Source: JAFAFN01 sp963707555
GTDB lineage: Bacteria > Actinomycetota > Acidimicrobiia > Acidimicrobiales > Microtrichaceae
Length of the DNA stretch: 64,000 nucleotides
Reading direction: 5' to 3'
NCBI GenBank assembly: GCA_963707555.1
Contig: CAVPQM010000025.1
Coordinates: forward strand, 62,001 to 126,000
The stretch's first letter is position 1, and each line of letters begins with the position of its first letter. Under the pieces are notes generated by a model. It ran no database searches, was not told where the DNA came from, and saw only the letters and a list, made by a program, of their open reading frames with translations. The translations under genes and the position numbers were made by a program. Of the stretch, positions 10,001 to 22,510 are shown in pieces.

Positions 10001-13000
10001 CTGGAAGCTCACCGCCGGTACCGACGGACGACTGCTCGCCGCAGGTACGTGCGTCGGTGACGCGACGACCGGCGGAGCCGACTCCGTCGAGCTGCTCGCC
10101 GGAGAGCTCGGCACCTCGGACCAGGACACGGCGGTCCTCACGCTCTCGTGGCCCGGGCTGCGTCGCTACGGCGCCGCCGACGCCGCGACGCGCACCGAGT
10201 CGGTCTCGTTGCGGTTCGTGCACGACCAGCACCACGGTGCGGACGTCGTCACCCTCGACACCGGCGACCGCAGGGCACGGCTCTCCGAGCTGCTGCACGA
10301 CGTGCTGATCGGCGGATCGCCGACCGACGCGGCAACCGTCGGAGCAGGCGGCACCATCGACGCCGACCGGCGTCGACGCCACGCATCCCTGGTGGGCGCC
10401 GACCCCGCCGCCACGCCGCTGCCGGACTCGCTGCTCGCGGTCGTCTGGCCCGGCGGTGTTCCGGACCTTCGCCGACGATGCCGTCGTCGGGTCGTTGCTG
10501 GATCTGGTGCACCTCGAGCACCGTGTCCGGGTCCTCGACGCCGACGCGCTCGCCGGCGAGGCCGGTCCGGTCGACGTCGCTGCCCGGATCGTGCGCATCG
10601 ACGACCACGAGGCGGGGACCCGCGTCGAGACCGTCGCCGAGATCCGCGACGGGTCACCGGGGGCGGATCTGCTCGCGGTCGTGCACGGCAGCTTCCTGTT
10701 GCGCAACACCACGCTCGACCCGCTCCTGCTCACCCCCACCGATCCGGCCGAGGACGACACCCCGCCGGTGCTCGACCGTCCCCGCCTGACCCTGCCGGCG
10801 CTCGTGCTGCGGGCGCCGCTCGACCTGCGTCAGGTCGCAGCGATCACGGGTGATCACAACCCGATCCACCGCTCGTCCGCCGTCGCCCGCTTCGTGGGCC
10901 TCGACGACGCGATCGTGCACGGCGCGTGGACCTCGGCGGGCGCGCAGCGTGCCGTCGTCGACGCCGCGTGCGGCGGACGCGCCGAACGGCTCGTCGACAT
11001 CGCGGTGTCGTTCGTCGGAGTGGTGCAGCCCGGCGACGAGGTGAGCTACTCGGTCGTGCGCCGCGGCGTGGTGGACGGTGACATCGCCTACGCCGTCACC
11101 GCATCGGTGCCCGGACCCGACGGACCGGTGCCCGTGCTGACCGCCGACGCGACGGTGCGCGCCCCGCGGACCGCCTACCTCTTCCCGGGCCAGGGCATCC
11201 AGCGCCAGGGCATGGGCATGGACGGCTACGAACGATCTGCCGCGGCCCGCGACGTCTGGGACCGGGCGGATCGCCACACCCGCTCGCACCTGGGCTTCTC
11301 GATCCTGTCGATCGTGCGTGACAACCCCACGGTCGTGTCGGTCGCGGCCCCCGACGGGGATGCCGAGGTGCACCGCCATCCCCTCGGTGTGCTGCACCTG
11401 ACGCAGTTCACCCAGGTCGCCATGGCGGCACTCGCCATGGCCCAGGTCGCCGAGCTGCGCGAGGACGGCGTCTTCGACGAGCGCGCCACGGTCGCCGGCC
11501 ACTCGGTCGGTGAGTACAACGCGCTCGCCTCGCTCGGCGGCGTGCTGCCCCTCGAGGTGATCGTCGAGCTGGTCTTCCGACGCGGCCAGTCGATGCACCA
11601 CCTGGTGCCCCGTGACGCCGACGGCCGATCCGACTACCGGCTCGGCGTCATCCGTCCGCACCAGGTCGACATGGACCACGCCGAGGTCGACGAGCTGGTC
11701 AGCCGGCTCGCCGCGCAGCTCGGTGAGACCCTCGAGATCGTCAACTACAACCTCCGTGGCAAGCAGTACGCCGTCGCCGGCACGCTCCGTTCGCTCGCAG
11801 CGCTCGAGGACGAGCTCGACGGCCGCCGCGGTCCGTCGTCGAAGGACCCGTTCCTCTACGTGCCCGGCATCGACGTGCCGTTCCACTCCGCCGTGCTGCG
11901 CGACGGAGTGGCCGAGTTCCGGTCGCACCTCGACGCCGGTCTGCCGGAGCGCATCGACCCCGCGTTGCTGGTCGGCCGCTACGTGCCGAACCTGGTCCCG
12001 CGACCCTTCACGCTCGCTCGCCCGTTCGTCGAGGAGGTCGCCGACTACGTCGGGTCCGAGCGGCTCGCCGCGGTGCTCGACGACTGGGACCGCTGGAGCG
12101 CGGACCCCGCGCGGCTGACCCGGGAGCTGCTCGTGGAGCTGCTCGCCTGGCAGTTCGCGTCCCCCGTGCGCTGGATCGAGACCCAGGACCTGCTGGTCGG
12201 CCCGCTCGCCGAGGGTGGCCTGGGTGTCGAGCGCATCATCGAGGTGGGCCTGGGCTCACAGCCGACCGTCGCCAACCTGGCCAAGGGCACGCTCGCCATG
12301 CGCTCCCAGGGTGCGCCGCCGGTCGAGGTGCTCAACGTCGAGGCGGACCGCCCGCTGGTCGTCGCGCTGGACGAGGATCCGGAGCCCGTCGAGCCGGAGA
12401 CGACCGAGCCGGAGACGGCCGAGCCCGAGACGGGCACCGGGGCAGCAGCCGAGACGGTCGAAGCTGCTCCGGCCGCTGCGGGCGCGCCCGCTGCACCGAC
12501 CGGCGCGTCGGTGGACGATCGTCCCGTCGCCGCCGGCGACGCGCTGCGGCTCCTGCTCGCACTCCTGGTGAAGGTCCGTCCCGACCAGCTGTCGGGCACC
12601 GAGACGATCGACGACCTGGTCGACGGCGTCTCCTCCCGCCGCAACCAGCTGCTCATGGACCTCGGCACCGAGTTCGCCGTGTCCGGCATGGACGGTGCGC
12701 GTGAGCTGCCCCTCGACGTGCTCGCCGCCGAGATCGCCGGCCGGGTCGGGCGGTACCGCTTCCCCGGCCCGGTGCTGCGCGACGCACGCGACTCGGCGCT
12801 GACCTCGGTGCTCGGGCCGCTCCGCATCAAGGCCCGTGACGTCGAGTCGCGGGTGACCGGCCACTGGGGCCTGGGTGAGGGCTGGGCCGAACGCGTGCTC
12901 ACCACGCTCGCGTTCGACGGCCGAACGGGTGACAGCACCCGCGGTGGCTCGATCGGGCGCCTGGCGCCGGTGCCCACCGACGCGGACGGCGCGATCGACG

Positions 13001-16000
13001 CCGCCGTCGCGCTGGCCGCAGCAGACCTGGGCGTCACGCTCTCCGATCCGTCCGCCGCCGGTGGCGGTGGCACCGTCGACGCCGCGGCGGTCATGGACCT
13101 CGAGGCCCGACTCGCCGGCCCCGACGGCCTGTTGGCGTCGATGGCGCGCGACGTGTTGGCCCGCGTCGCACCCGACGGCTCCACCGTCGACCCCGTCGAC
13201 GACGGAGCCGACCGGCGCCTGGCGCTGCTCGACGCCGAACACGGCGAACGTCGTGCCGCCGCGGTGCGGCCGTCCTTCGATGCGCGTCGCCACGTCGCGT
13301 TCGCCTCGTGGTGGGCGACCGCACGCCACGACGTCGTGTCGCTGCACCACGCCGGTGCCGGACGCGCTGCGAGCACCGACACCTCGACCGACCGGGCCGC
13401 GACCGCCCTGGACCTCGAGGCCCGGCGCCTGGCCCGCCATGTCGTCGACCCCGGTGTGCGGGCCTCGGCGACCTGGTTCCGTGCGAAGGCCGCCGAGCGC
13501 GGCGACCGGGCGGCCGAAGCCCGCTTCGCCCACATCCTCGAGGGATCGCCGTGGACGCCGCCGCTGCCCTCGTCGCGACCGTCGCTCGACGCCGACGGTC
13601 GCCCCGTCGAGCTCGACGACGACCCGAGCCGGGTCGAACGACTCGTCGCCCTGATCGACTCGGCCAACCGTCAGCCCTGGATCGACGACTACACGTCGCA
13701 GCTCCGCTCCGGCCCGACGGATGCTCCGGTGCGTCGTGAGATCGCGCTGGTGACCGGCGCGTCACCCGGGTCGATCGCGTTCGAGGTGGTCCGTCGGCTG
13801 CTGGCCGACGGCTCGATCGTGGTGTGCACCACGACCGACGACCGGCCCGAGCGCATGGACCGCTACCGCGAGCTCTACCGCGACGCCGCTGCGCCGGGCG
13901 CCGAGCTGCACGTGGTGCGGGCCAACCTGGCCTCGTTCTCCGACGTCGACGACCTGGTCGACTGGATGGTGCACCCGGTCACCGAGTCGGCCGGCGGGGT
14001 CACCCGGACCCTCAAGGATCCGATGCTGCCGACCTTGGTCCTGCCGTTCGCCGCAGGACCGGTGGCCGGCGACCTGGTCGACGTCGACGGCAGCACCGAG
14101 GTGGCGCTGCGCGTGCTGTTGCTCGGTGTCGAGCGCCTGCTCGGGGCGGTCACGTCCGCCCAGGCACGGCTGGGTGACGCCGGTCGACGCACGACGGTGG
14201 TGCTGCCGATGTCGCCGAACCACGGCGGGTTCGGTGGTGACGGCGCCTACGGCGAGGCCAAGGCGGCACTCGACGTGGTGGTCGAGAAGTGGTCCTCGGA
14301 GCACCGCCGCTGGGGCGGTCGCCTCGATCTGGTGGCCGCGACGATCGGCTGGGTCCGCGGCACCGGGCTCATGGACGCCAACGACGCCATGGCCGCGCTC
14401 GTCGAGCGCGACCTCGGCGTGAGGACCTTCTCCGCCGCCGAGATGGGCTGGCTGGTGCACACCCTGTGCTCGCCGGCCGTGCGCGCCGCGGCGGGTGAGG
14501 GTCCGATCCGTGCCGATCTCTCCGGGGGACTGGCCGACGTCGAGCATCTGCACGACGCGCTCGCGCCGCTCGCCGAGGAGCTCGAGCGGGTCGCCGAACG
14601 ATCTGCCGATGCAGGTGCGCCTGACGCAGCGCCGACTGACGCAGGATCGTCTGGTGACGGATCGATCGGCGCGCTGCTCGATCCGCCGGCCGCTGCCGAC
14701 GGTCCTGCGGGACGAGCAGTGGTCGCCCGAACCGACGATCGACCTCGAGGACATGGTCGTCGTCGTCGGCGCCGGCGAGCTCGGCCCGTGGGGCGGCAGC
14801 GCGACGCGCTTCGACCTCGAGGTCGACGGCGAGCTCGACGACGGGTCGGTCGCCGAGCTGGCCTGGACCTGCGGACTGATCCGCTGGGACGCCGAGACCG
14901 ACGGCGGCGCCTGGGTCGACGTCGAGGCCGACGAGGTCGTCGCCGAGGGCGAGATCGCCGAGCGCTACCGCGAGGCGGTGCACGAACGCTGCGGCATCCG
15001 GACCTTCGACGCGGACGGCCCGCTCGATCCCGACGGCGTGTCGCTGGTCGTCGAGGTCTTCTGCGACCACGACGTGGTGGTCGACGTCGCCGACGAGGCG
15101 GACGCACGGGCCTTCGCGGCGGCCGACCCGGAGCACACCGACGTGCGTCGCAGCCCCGCCGGTGACTGGCAGGTCGTGCGCCGCGCCGGGCAGCACCATC
15201 CGGGTGCCCCGTCGCGCCGAGCTCAGCCGCACCGTCGGCGGGCAGGTGCCGGCCGGGTTCGACCCGACGCGGTGGGGCATCCCCGCCGAGATGGTCGCCT
15301 CGGTCGACCGGCTCTCGTTGTGGAACCTGGTCGCGACCGTCGAGGCGTTCCTCGACGCCGGCATCGAGCCCGAGGAGCTCATGGCACGTGTGCACCCCGC
15401 TCGGGTGGGCAACACGCAGGGTTCGGGCATGGGCGGCATGTCGTCGATCCAGACGCTCTACCGCGACACCGTGCTGGGTGGTGACCACGCGAACGACCTC
15501 CTCCAGGAGGGGCTCGGCAACGTGATCGCCGCGTACGTGGTGCAGAGCTACGTCGGTTCCTACGGTCCGATGGTGCATCCGGTCGCCGCGTGTGCGACCG
15601 CTGCGGTCTCGATCGAGGACGCTGTCGACAAGATCCGCGCCGGCAAGGCCGACGTGGTCGTCGCCGGCGGCTGGGACGACCTCGGGCTCGAAGGAGTGCT
15701 CGGCTTCGCCTCGATGTCGGCGACCGCCCGCACCGCCGACATGGTGGACCGTGGGCTGGTGCCCGAGCGGTTCTCAAGGGCGAACGATCGACGCCGCGGT
15801 GGTTTCGTCGAGGCCCAGGGCGGCGGCACGCTGCTGCTCGCACGGGCCTCGGTGGCCGCGGACCTCGGTCTGCCGGTCCGAGGGGTCGTCGTGCACGCGT
15901 CGAGCCACGCAGACGGCATCCACACCTCGATCCCCGCGCCGGGCCTCGGCGCGCTGGCGTGTGCGCTCGGCGGTCGGCGTTCTCCGCTCGCCCGTTCCCT

Positions 16001-16697
16001 CGCCCAGCACGGCCTGTGCGCGGACGACATCGCCGTGGTGTCGAAGCACGACACCTCGACCGCGGCCAACGACCCGAACGAGAGCGAGCTGCACCAGCGC
16101 ATCGCCGTGGAGCTCGGACGCAGCGATGGCAACCCGTTGCTCGTGGTGTCCCAGAAGACGGTCACCGGGCACGCCAAGGGCGGTGCCGCGGCCTGGCAGT
16201 CCATCGGACTGCTCCAGGTCCTCGAGACCGCGAGCGTGCCGGGCAACCGGAACCTCGAGTGCCTCGACGCGGAACACCGCGACCACACCCATCTGGCCTA
16301 CGGGCACCGCAGCGTGGACCTGGCCGAGCGTCCGCGCGCAGGGCTGCTGACCAGCCTCGGGTTCGGCCACGTCTCGGCGGTGCTGTGCCTGGGCGCGGCA
16401 GAGATCTTCGACGCTGCGCTCGAACGCGACGGCACCGCGGACGAGGTGCGTCGCTACCGGCGGCGTGCCGCGCAGCGACGGGTCGACGGCGACCGTCGCC
16501 GCATCGAGGGACGCTTCGGCGGTGAGCCGGCCTACACGAAGCGGACCGATCGGCGCCTCGTCGGGGACGAGGGCTCACCCGAGCGGCGTGAGGCCGAGGC
16601 GGTGCTGCTCACCGACCGATCCGCGCGCCTCGGCGACGACGGCACCTACCGCAGCGCCGACCGCGGCGACGACATCATCCCGGTCGGTGGCGCATGA
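7035..16697 (+). CDS. fas: Type I fatty acid synthase (FAS-I), three frameshifts
   Basis: Cytosolic megasynthase making acyl-CoA from acetyl- and malonyl-CoA. About 3220 residues once three frameshifts (near 10451, 14690 and 15188; at least two are one extra G) are corrected; mycobacterial Fas is about 3070. Domains in order: acetyltransferase with GHSGG near residue 150; FMN enoyl reductase (VLAGMTPTTVDAP, HVEGGQAGGHHSW) about 450-850; dehydratase with DHNPIH near 1275; malonyl/palmitoyl transferase with AGHSVGEYNAL near 1490; a Glu/Pro/Ala-rich linker then the carrier domain with Ser in DGVSSRRNQLL near 1866; ketoreductase (LVTGASPGSIAFEV) near 2240; ketosynthase with Cys in AACATAAV near 2850 and His in KHDTSTAAND and TGHAKGGAAAWQ. 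This is the fungal/mycobacterial single-chain order. ATG at 7035 follows GATGGAGAAATCAG. The stop overlaps acpS (ATGA). Confidence 0.95.
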
Positions 16698-17236
16698 CCG
16701 CTCCCTCTTCCGTGACGACCGCCGATCGCCTGCTCACCTCCGGGCCCCTGGGCGGTCTCGAGATCGACCAGGTGTGCGCCGCGTTGCAGCGCACCGGCGC
16801 CGAGGTGGTCGGCGTCGGCCTCGATGTCGTGGACGTCGACGCGTTCGCCGAGCAGCTCGACGTCGCCGGTTCGACGTTCCTGACGAACGCGTTCACCGCG
16901 GGCGAGCGCAGCGACGTGGTCGCGATCCGCGACGGCGTCGCCGAGGTCGACGCCCGTCGACTCGCGACCCGCTACGCCGCCAAGGAGGCGTTCGTGAAGG
17001 CGTGGGCGAACACCCGCTTCGGCGAGGCGCCACAGCTGCCCGAGTGGTCGCCGGGCGAGATCGAGGTCGTCGCCGACGCCTGGGGCAGGTCCCGGCTGCG
17101 GCTGCACGGCCGCGTCGCCGGGGCGGTCGCCGAGCACTTCGGCGACCACTGGGCGGTGCACCTGTCATCGAGCCACGACGGGTCGGTGGCCGCAGCGGTC
17201 GTCGTGCTCGCCTCGACGGCGCGGACCGAGCGATGA
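16694..17236 (+). CDS. acpS: Holo-acyl-carrier-protein synthase (4'-phosphopantetheinyl transferase)
   Basis: Transfers phosphopantetheine from CoA to the serine of the FAS carrier domain. The AcpS signature GVGLDVVDVDAF, the acidic FTAGE segment and RLATRYAAKEAFVKA (Mg2+/CoA site) are all present. 180 residues, with an N-terminal extension of about 35 residues compared with E. coli AcpS, as in FAS-I-linked actinobacterial versions. Its ATG overlaps the fas stop and its own stop overlaps the acc ATG, giving two ATGA junctions. The three genes are therefore translationally coupled, and FAS is very probably the target. Confidence 0.95.
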   Translation: MTAPSSVTTADRLLTSGPLGGLEIDQVCAALQRTGAEVVGVGLDVVDVDAFAEQLDVAGSTFLTNAFTAGERSDVVAIRDGVAEVDARRLATRYAAKEAFVKAWANTRFGEAPQLPEWSPGEIEVVADAWGRSRLRLHGRVAGAVAEHFGDHWAVHLSSSHDGSVAAAVVVLASTARTER

Positions 17237-20200
17237 GCTGGTCAAGGGTCGCGGTGCTGAACCGCGGCGACGCGGCGATGCGCTTCATCCGGACCGCCAG
17301 GGAGCTCGCCCGGGGTGACGGGCCGAGCCTCGAGGTGGTCGCGGTCTTCACCGATCCCGACCGCGACGCGCCCTACGTGCGCCTCGCCGACGACGCCGTG
17401 TCGCTCGGACCCGCGCTGCGGCAGCGGCCGGACGGCTCGACGCTCTCCGCATACTGCGACCACGAGCTGGTCGTCGAGCGACTGGTCGCAGCGGGTTGCG
17501 ACGCGGTGTGGCCCGGCTGGGGGTTCTCCTCCGAGGACCCCGAGATGGTCGACGCGTTGCACGACGCCGGACTGGTGTTCATCGGCCCGCCATCGGAGGC
17601 CATGCGGCTGCTCGGCGACAAGGCACGTGCGAAGCAGCTCGCGCAGGACTGCGGAGTGCCGCTCGCGCCGTGGGCGTCGCTGGACCTCTCCGACGAGACG
17701 TCGTGGGTCGCGACCGCCGAGACCGTCGGCTACCCGGTGATGGTCAAGGCAGCGAACGGCGGTGGAGGTCGAGGCATCCGCCGGGTCACCGAGGCCGGCT
17801 CGCTCGTCGCCGCGGTGCACGCCGTCGTCACCGAGGCCACCGCAGCGTTCGGTCCGGGCGCGGTGCTGATCGAGCGCTGCGTCACCGACGCCCGCCACGT
17901 CGAGGTGCAGTTCCTGGTCAACGCGGACGGCGCCGCGACCACCTTCGGGGTCCGTGACTGCTCGCTGCAGCGACGCCACCAGAAGGTGATCGAGGAGACG
18001 CCCTCGCCGGTGCTCTCACCGGTCGAGGAGGCGCGCCTCACCGCGGCGACCACCCGGCTGGTCGAGGCGGCCGGCTACCGCGGCGTCGGGACCGCCGAGT
18101 ACCTCTTCACGCCGTCGGACCGCTCCGCGACGTTCTGCGAGGTCAACGCACGCCTGCAGGTCGAGCACACCGTGACCGAGATGGTCTGGGGCGTCGACCT
18201 GGTGCGCGCCCAGATCGACGTGGCACTCGGCCGCGCCCCGGAGATCTCGACCGGACCGAGGGGCTGGGCCGTCGAGGCCCGCCTCGCTGCGGAGGACCCC
18301 GAGCGCGGCTTCGCGCCCGCACCGGGCCGGGTGCTCGTGCACCGCCCGCCCGCCGGTCCGAACGTGCGCGTCGACGCAGGCATCCGCGCCGGCACCACGG
18401 TCCCGGCGGAGTTCGATTCGATGATCGCGAAGGTGCTGGCGTGGGGTCCGACCCGCGAGCGAGCCCTCTCGACCCTGGCACGCGCCGTCAGCGAGTACGA
18501 GGTCCTCATCGAGGACGGCTCGACGAACCGCGGTGCCCTGGTCGACCTGCTGTCCCGCCCCGAGGTGCGGGACGCGGCGTGTTCGACGACGTGGTTGGAA
18601 TCGGTCGACGACCTGGGCGCGCACGGCAGGCGCGCCGGATCGTTCGTCGCGCTGGCCGTCGCCGCGATCACCCTGGCGGGCGTCGACCGCGACGAACGCG
18701 TGCGGTCCTACTTCGCCGGCGCCGGCACCGGTGTCCCGGTGCCCGACGACCATGCCGGTGCGCCCGTCGAGCTCGAGCTCTCGCTGCGAGGCGTCGTGCA
18801 CCGCGTCGCGGTGTCGTCGCGCGGCGACGAACGTTGGTCGGTCCGCTCGCTGCGCGACGGGACGCAGGTCGACGTGGTCGTCGAGCCCCTCGACGCGACC
18901 GCTGTCGTGGTCACCGTCGGCGGACGCTCCTCACGGGTGCTGGTGCACCGCGGTCGGGGAGCGGTCGTGGTCGACGTCGAGGGCACCGTGCACCGCGTCA
19001 CCGAGTCGGCCGTCGGCGTGGTCGCCGCGCCGGGACCCGCGCTGGTCGTGTCGCTCCTGGTCGACGTCGGCGACGAGATCCAGCCCGGTCAGCGGCTCGG
19101 CACGCTCGAGTCCATGAAGACCGAGTCGCCGATCCTCGCCGAACGGGGCGGCGTCGTCGACCGGGTCCTCGTCGGGCCGGGGGACCACGTCGCTGCCGGG
19201 CAGCCGTTGCTCTCGCTGCGCGACGCCGCAGGCTCCCCGGTCGACACGACCGTGACCGACGACTGGTCGTGGCCGACGTGCGACGGCAGTGAACAAGGCT
19301 GGCTGCTCGACCTGGTCGACGCCGTCGTGCACGGTCGAGAGGTGACCACGGCGGAGCTCGATCGCGTGCACGACGTGCTCGAGCAGGGCGATCCCTCGGC
19401 GGTTCCGGATGTGTTCGACGGGCCCGGTGCGGGTGAGCTGGCGGCAGGCCTGGCGGACCGGCTGCGTGCGTTCATCAGGATCGAGGCGCTCTTCGAGCGG
19501 AACCTCCTGCTGCTCGACGATCACTCCGGTGCCGTGAGCGCCGAGTCCGCGTTCCACGAGCTCTGCGGCCGACTGGGCCAGCGGAGCCTGCTCGGCGTCG
19601 AGGGCACCGCACTGTCGGTCGACCCACGACCGGAGCTCGGGTCGCTGCTCGCCGAGGCGCTGGGCCGACCCACGGGCGAGTGGGTCGACACCCCCGAGCT
19701 CCGCCGGGACCTCTGGAGGCTCGCCTCGACGAGGTCGCGTCTCGCCGAACGCGAACGGCTGATGACCGCGGTGGTCCGTCACCTCGCCGGCGACGCCCAG
19801 CGGCGAACCGTCGGCGACCAGCTCGCAGCCGTCGGGGACCAGCGCCCAGCCGTCGGAGACCACAGCGACATCGCCAACGCAGCGCTGCGTGACGTGCTCG
19901 GTGACCTGGAACAGGTCGCGACCGGTTCGATGGGCACGCTGGCCGGGATCGCGGCACTGGTCCGCGCCGAGCTCGGCGCCACGACCGACACCGTCGTCCC
20001 GACCCCCGCGGCGACGGTCGACCCCTGGTCGTTGCGACCCCTCGCTCGCTACACGTCGACCGCCTCGGACACCTCCGCATCGGAGAGCACCTCGTCGACC
20101 GGACGCGCCGCCGACGTGGCGTTCGACGTGGTCGACGCCGCAACGTCGCCGGCGGGGCGGGTCGCGGTCGTCGTGGTCGCTTCGACCGAGGACGACTCCG

Positions 20201-22342
20201 ACGTGCGCTCGGTGCTGGCCGTCGAGCTGCTCGAGGTGCCGAGCTCGTTGGCCGACGCGACCGACGAGCACCTCGACGCCGCCGAGGAGCTCTTCTCCGC
20301 TGGTGTCGCGATGCTGCGACAGCATCGGGAGCGGACCGCGCCGACGACGGACCGGGACGCCTGGTGGGCCGCGGTCCACATGGTGCTCTGCGGGACGACC
20401 GCCGGCGACGCGGCGACGCTCATGCGGCTGTCGCGGCGCTTCGAGCCGGGGACCCGCGGCCTGGCGCTCGCGGACTTCACCGTGGCCCTCGCTCCCGACG
20501 GCGACCCCGCCGGTCCCGACACCGTCGAGTTCTCACTGCGGCGCCGGGGCCATGCGCGCCTCGAGGTCGACGTCGCGCAGGGCGTCGCCCGCGCCCGGAC
20601 GCGCTCTGCGCTCGACCGACGCGCCCTCACCGCGAAGCGCCTCGGCGTGGTCGACCCGTGGGAGCTGATCGGACTGCTCGAGGGACGGGTCAGCGCGGAC
20701 GAGCTGCCGCACCCGTCCCTCGCGAAGGGCCAGTTCACCGAGCACGACCTGTCGGTCGACGAGACCGACGTCGACCGCTTGGTGCCCGTCGACCGCCCAC
20801 CCGCCGCGCACTCCTGCTCGGTGATCGTCGGCGTCGTCACGAACCCCCTGTCGGACGGCGAGACCTCCGACGACTCGACCTGGATGGAGCGCGTCTGGAT
20901 CGCCGGTGACCCGCTCCGCTCGATGGGCTCCCTGGGCGAGCCGGAGTGCCGCCGGATCATCGCCGCGCTCGACCTGGCCGCGGAGCGGGGGCTGCCCGTG
21001 GAATGGATCTCGCTGTCCTCCGGCGCCCGCATCGCCTGGGACTCCGGCACCGAGAACCTGGACTGGACCGCAGCGGTGTTGCGCCGCATCGTCGAGTTCA
21101 CCGCCGCCGGCGGCGAGATCGACGTCGTCGTGGCCGGGGTGAACGTGGGCGCGCAGTCCTACTGGAACGCCGAGGCGACGATGCTCATGCACACCCGCGG
21201 CGTGTTGATCATGACGCCCGCTTCGTCGATGGTGCTGACCGGTCGACGCGCGCTCGAGCTCTCGGGATCGGTCGGTGCGCTCGACGAGATCGGCATCGGC
21301 GGCCACGACCGGATCATGGGGCCGAACGGACAGGCGCAGTACCGGGCGCCGGACCTGGCCGGAGCGATGGCGATCCTGATGGACCACCACGCGCTGAGCA
21401 GCGGCGCGGGGACCCGGGTGCGCACCTCCGACCCGGCGGATCGCGACATCCGCGTCGACGCCTACGACGGGGTCGAGGAGTTCGCCACGGTCGGCGAGAT
21501 CTTCGACGAGACCGCGAACCCCGGGCGCAAGCGCCCCTTCTCGGTCCGCGCCGTGATGGACGCCGTCGTCGACCGGGACGCACCACGGCTCGAACGGTGG
21601 CGTGCGATGGAGGACGCCGACGGCGCGGTCGTCTGGGAGACCCGCCTGGACGGGCGGGCCGCGACGGTCATCGGGATCGAATCCCGTGGCCGCCCCCGAG
21701 GCAGACGCGCCGGTCGACGGCCCTGCGGAGTGGGCCGGCGGCACGCTCTACCCGGCGGCGTCGAAGAAGGTGGCCCGCGCACTGCGGTCGGCGTCGGGAG
21801 TCCGGCCGGTGGTCGTGCTCGCGAACCTCTCCGGCTTCGACGGGAGCCCCGAGTCGTTGCGGCGTCTGCAGCTGGAGTACGGCGCCGAGATCGCCCGTGC
21901 GGTGGTCGACTTCGACGGTCGCATCGTCTTCGTCGTGATCGGGCGCTACCACGGCGGTGCCTACGTCGTGTTCTCGAAGCGGCTCAGCGACGGCCTGGTC
22001 GCCCTGGCCGTCGAAGGCAGCTACGCCTCGGTGATCGGCGGCGCCCCGGCCGCCGCGGTGGTGCTCACCCGCGACGTGCGTGCCCGCGTGGCCGCCGATC
22101 CCGGTGTCGTCGCCGCGGGTGAGCAGCTCGAACGGGCGACAGGCCCGGACGAGCGGATGCGGTGCCTCGAGGCACTGGACGTCGCTCGGGCCGCGGCGCA
22201 GGTGACCGCCCGAGCCGAGATCGCTGCGGAGTTCGACGCGGTGCACACCGTGGAGCGGGCGGTCGAGGTGGGTTCGCTCGACGCCGTCATCCCCGCCGGG
22301 CGGCTGCGTCCCGAGATCATCGCGTCGCTCACGACGCCCTGA
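17233..22342 (+). CDS. Single-chain acyl-CoA (acetyl-CoA) carboxylase: BC, BCCP and CT in one polypeptide, one frameshift
   Basis: Biotin carboxylase, carrier and carboxyltransferase fused in one chain of about 1700 residues, predicted to make malonyl-CoA for FAS. The N-terminus VAVLNRGDAAMRFIRTA is a divergent form of the BC start. ATP-grasp motifs follow: MVKAANGGGGRGIRRV near 170, ARHVEVQ, and EVNARLQVEHTVTE near 310. The biotin lysine is in LGTLESMKTESPI near 630 (MKTE instead of MKM). An unassigned region of about 450 residues follows, then the CT halves: N half with GDPLRSMGSLGEPECRRI and GVNVGAQSYWNAEATML, C half with VVVLANLSGFDGSPESL and GRYHGGAYVVFSK. A frameshift near 21685 separates the two CT halves. 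The order BC-BCCP-centre-CT recalls eukaryotic ACC and the actinobacterial long-chain acyl-CoA carboxylases. Acetyl-CoA as substrate is inferred from linkage to fas. Confidence 0.9.
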
Positions 22343-22381
22343 TCCCGGCCGAGGATCCGGACCCGCGTGGCCCACGTGGCC

Positions 22382-22452
22382 CGCGACTCCCGCGCGCCCG
22401 CGACTCCCGCCGCGCCCGCGACTCCCGCCGCGCCCGCGACTCCCGCCCGCAC
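22382..22452. repeat. 18-bp GC-rich tandem repeat after acc
   Basis: About 3.5 copies of CGCGCCCGCGACTCCCGC follow the acc stop within the 167-bp gap 22343-22509. No clear terminator hairpin is seen here. Confidence 0.75.
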
Positions 22453-22471
22453 TGGGCCCGATGCCATCCGC

Positions 22472-22510
22472 TTGACTGACCTCACCCACTTTGTTAGGCA
22501 TACCTGACAA
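22472..22510 (+). promoter_or_regulatory. Promoter and DtxR/MntR-type operator overlapping the start codon
   Basis: TTGACT (22472-22477), 17-bp spacer, TAGGCA (22495-22500) gives a -35/-10 pair whose start site would fall at the ATG (22510), i.e. a leaderless transcript. The 20-bp imperfect palindrome TTGTTAGGCATACCTGACAA (22491-22510, 16 of 20 positions symmetric) covers the -10 and resembles DtxR/IdeR/MntR boxes (TTAGG...CCTAA). The downstream gene encodes a DtxR-family protein, so autoregulation is likely. Confidence 0.7.

Noticed and set aside
7986..10760. Long minus-strand reading frame within fas
   Set aside because: Overlaps conserved enoyl reductase and dehydratase sequence on the plus strand and has low-complexity composition.
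10440..15195. Programmed frameshifting or split FAS subunits
   Set aside because: No slippery heptamer or stimulatory structure is evident at the three break points, two of which are explained by one extra G; the same kind of break occurs in many unrelated genes here.
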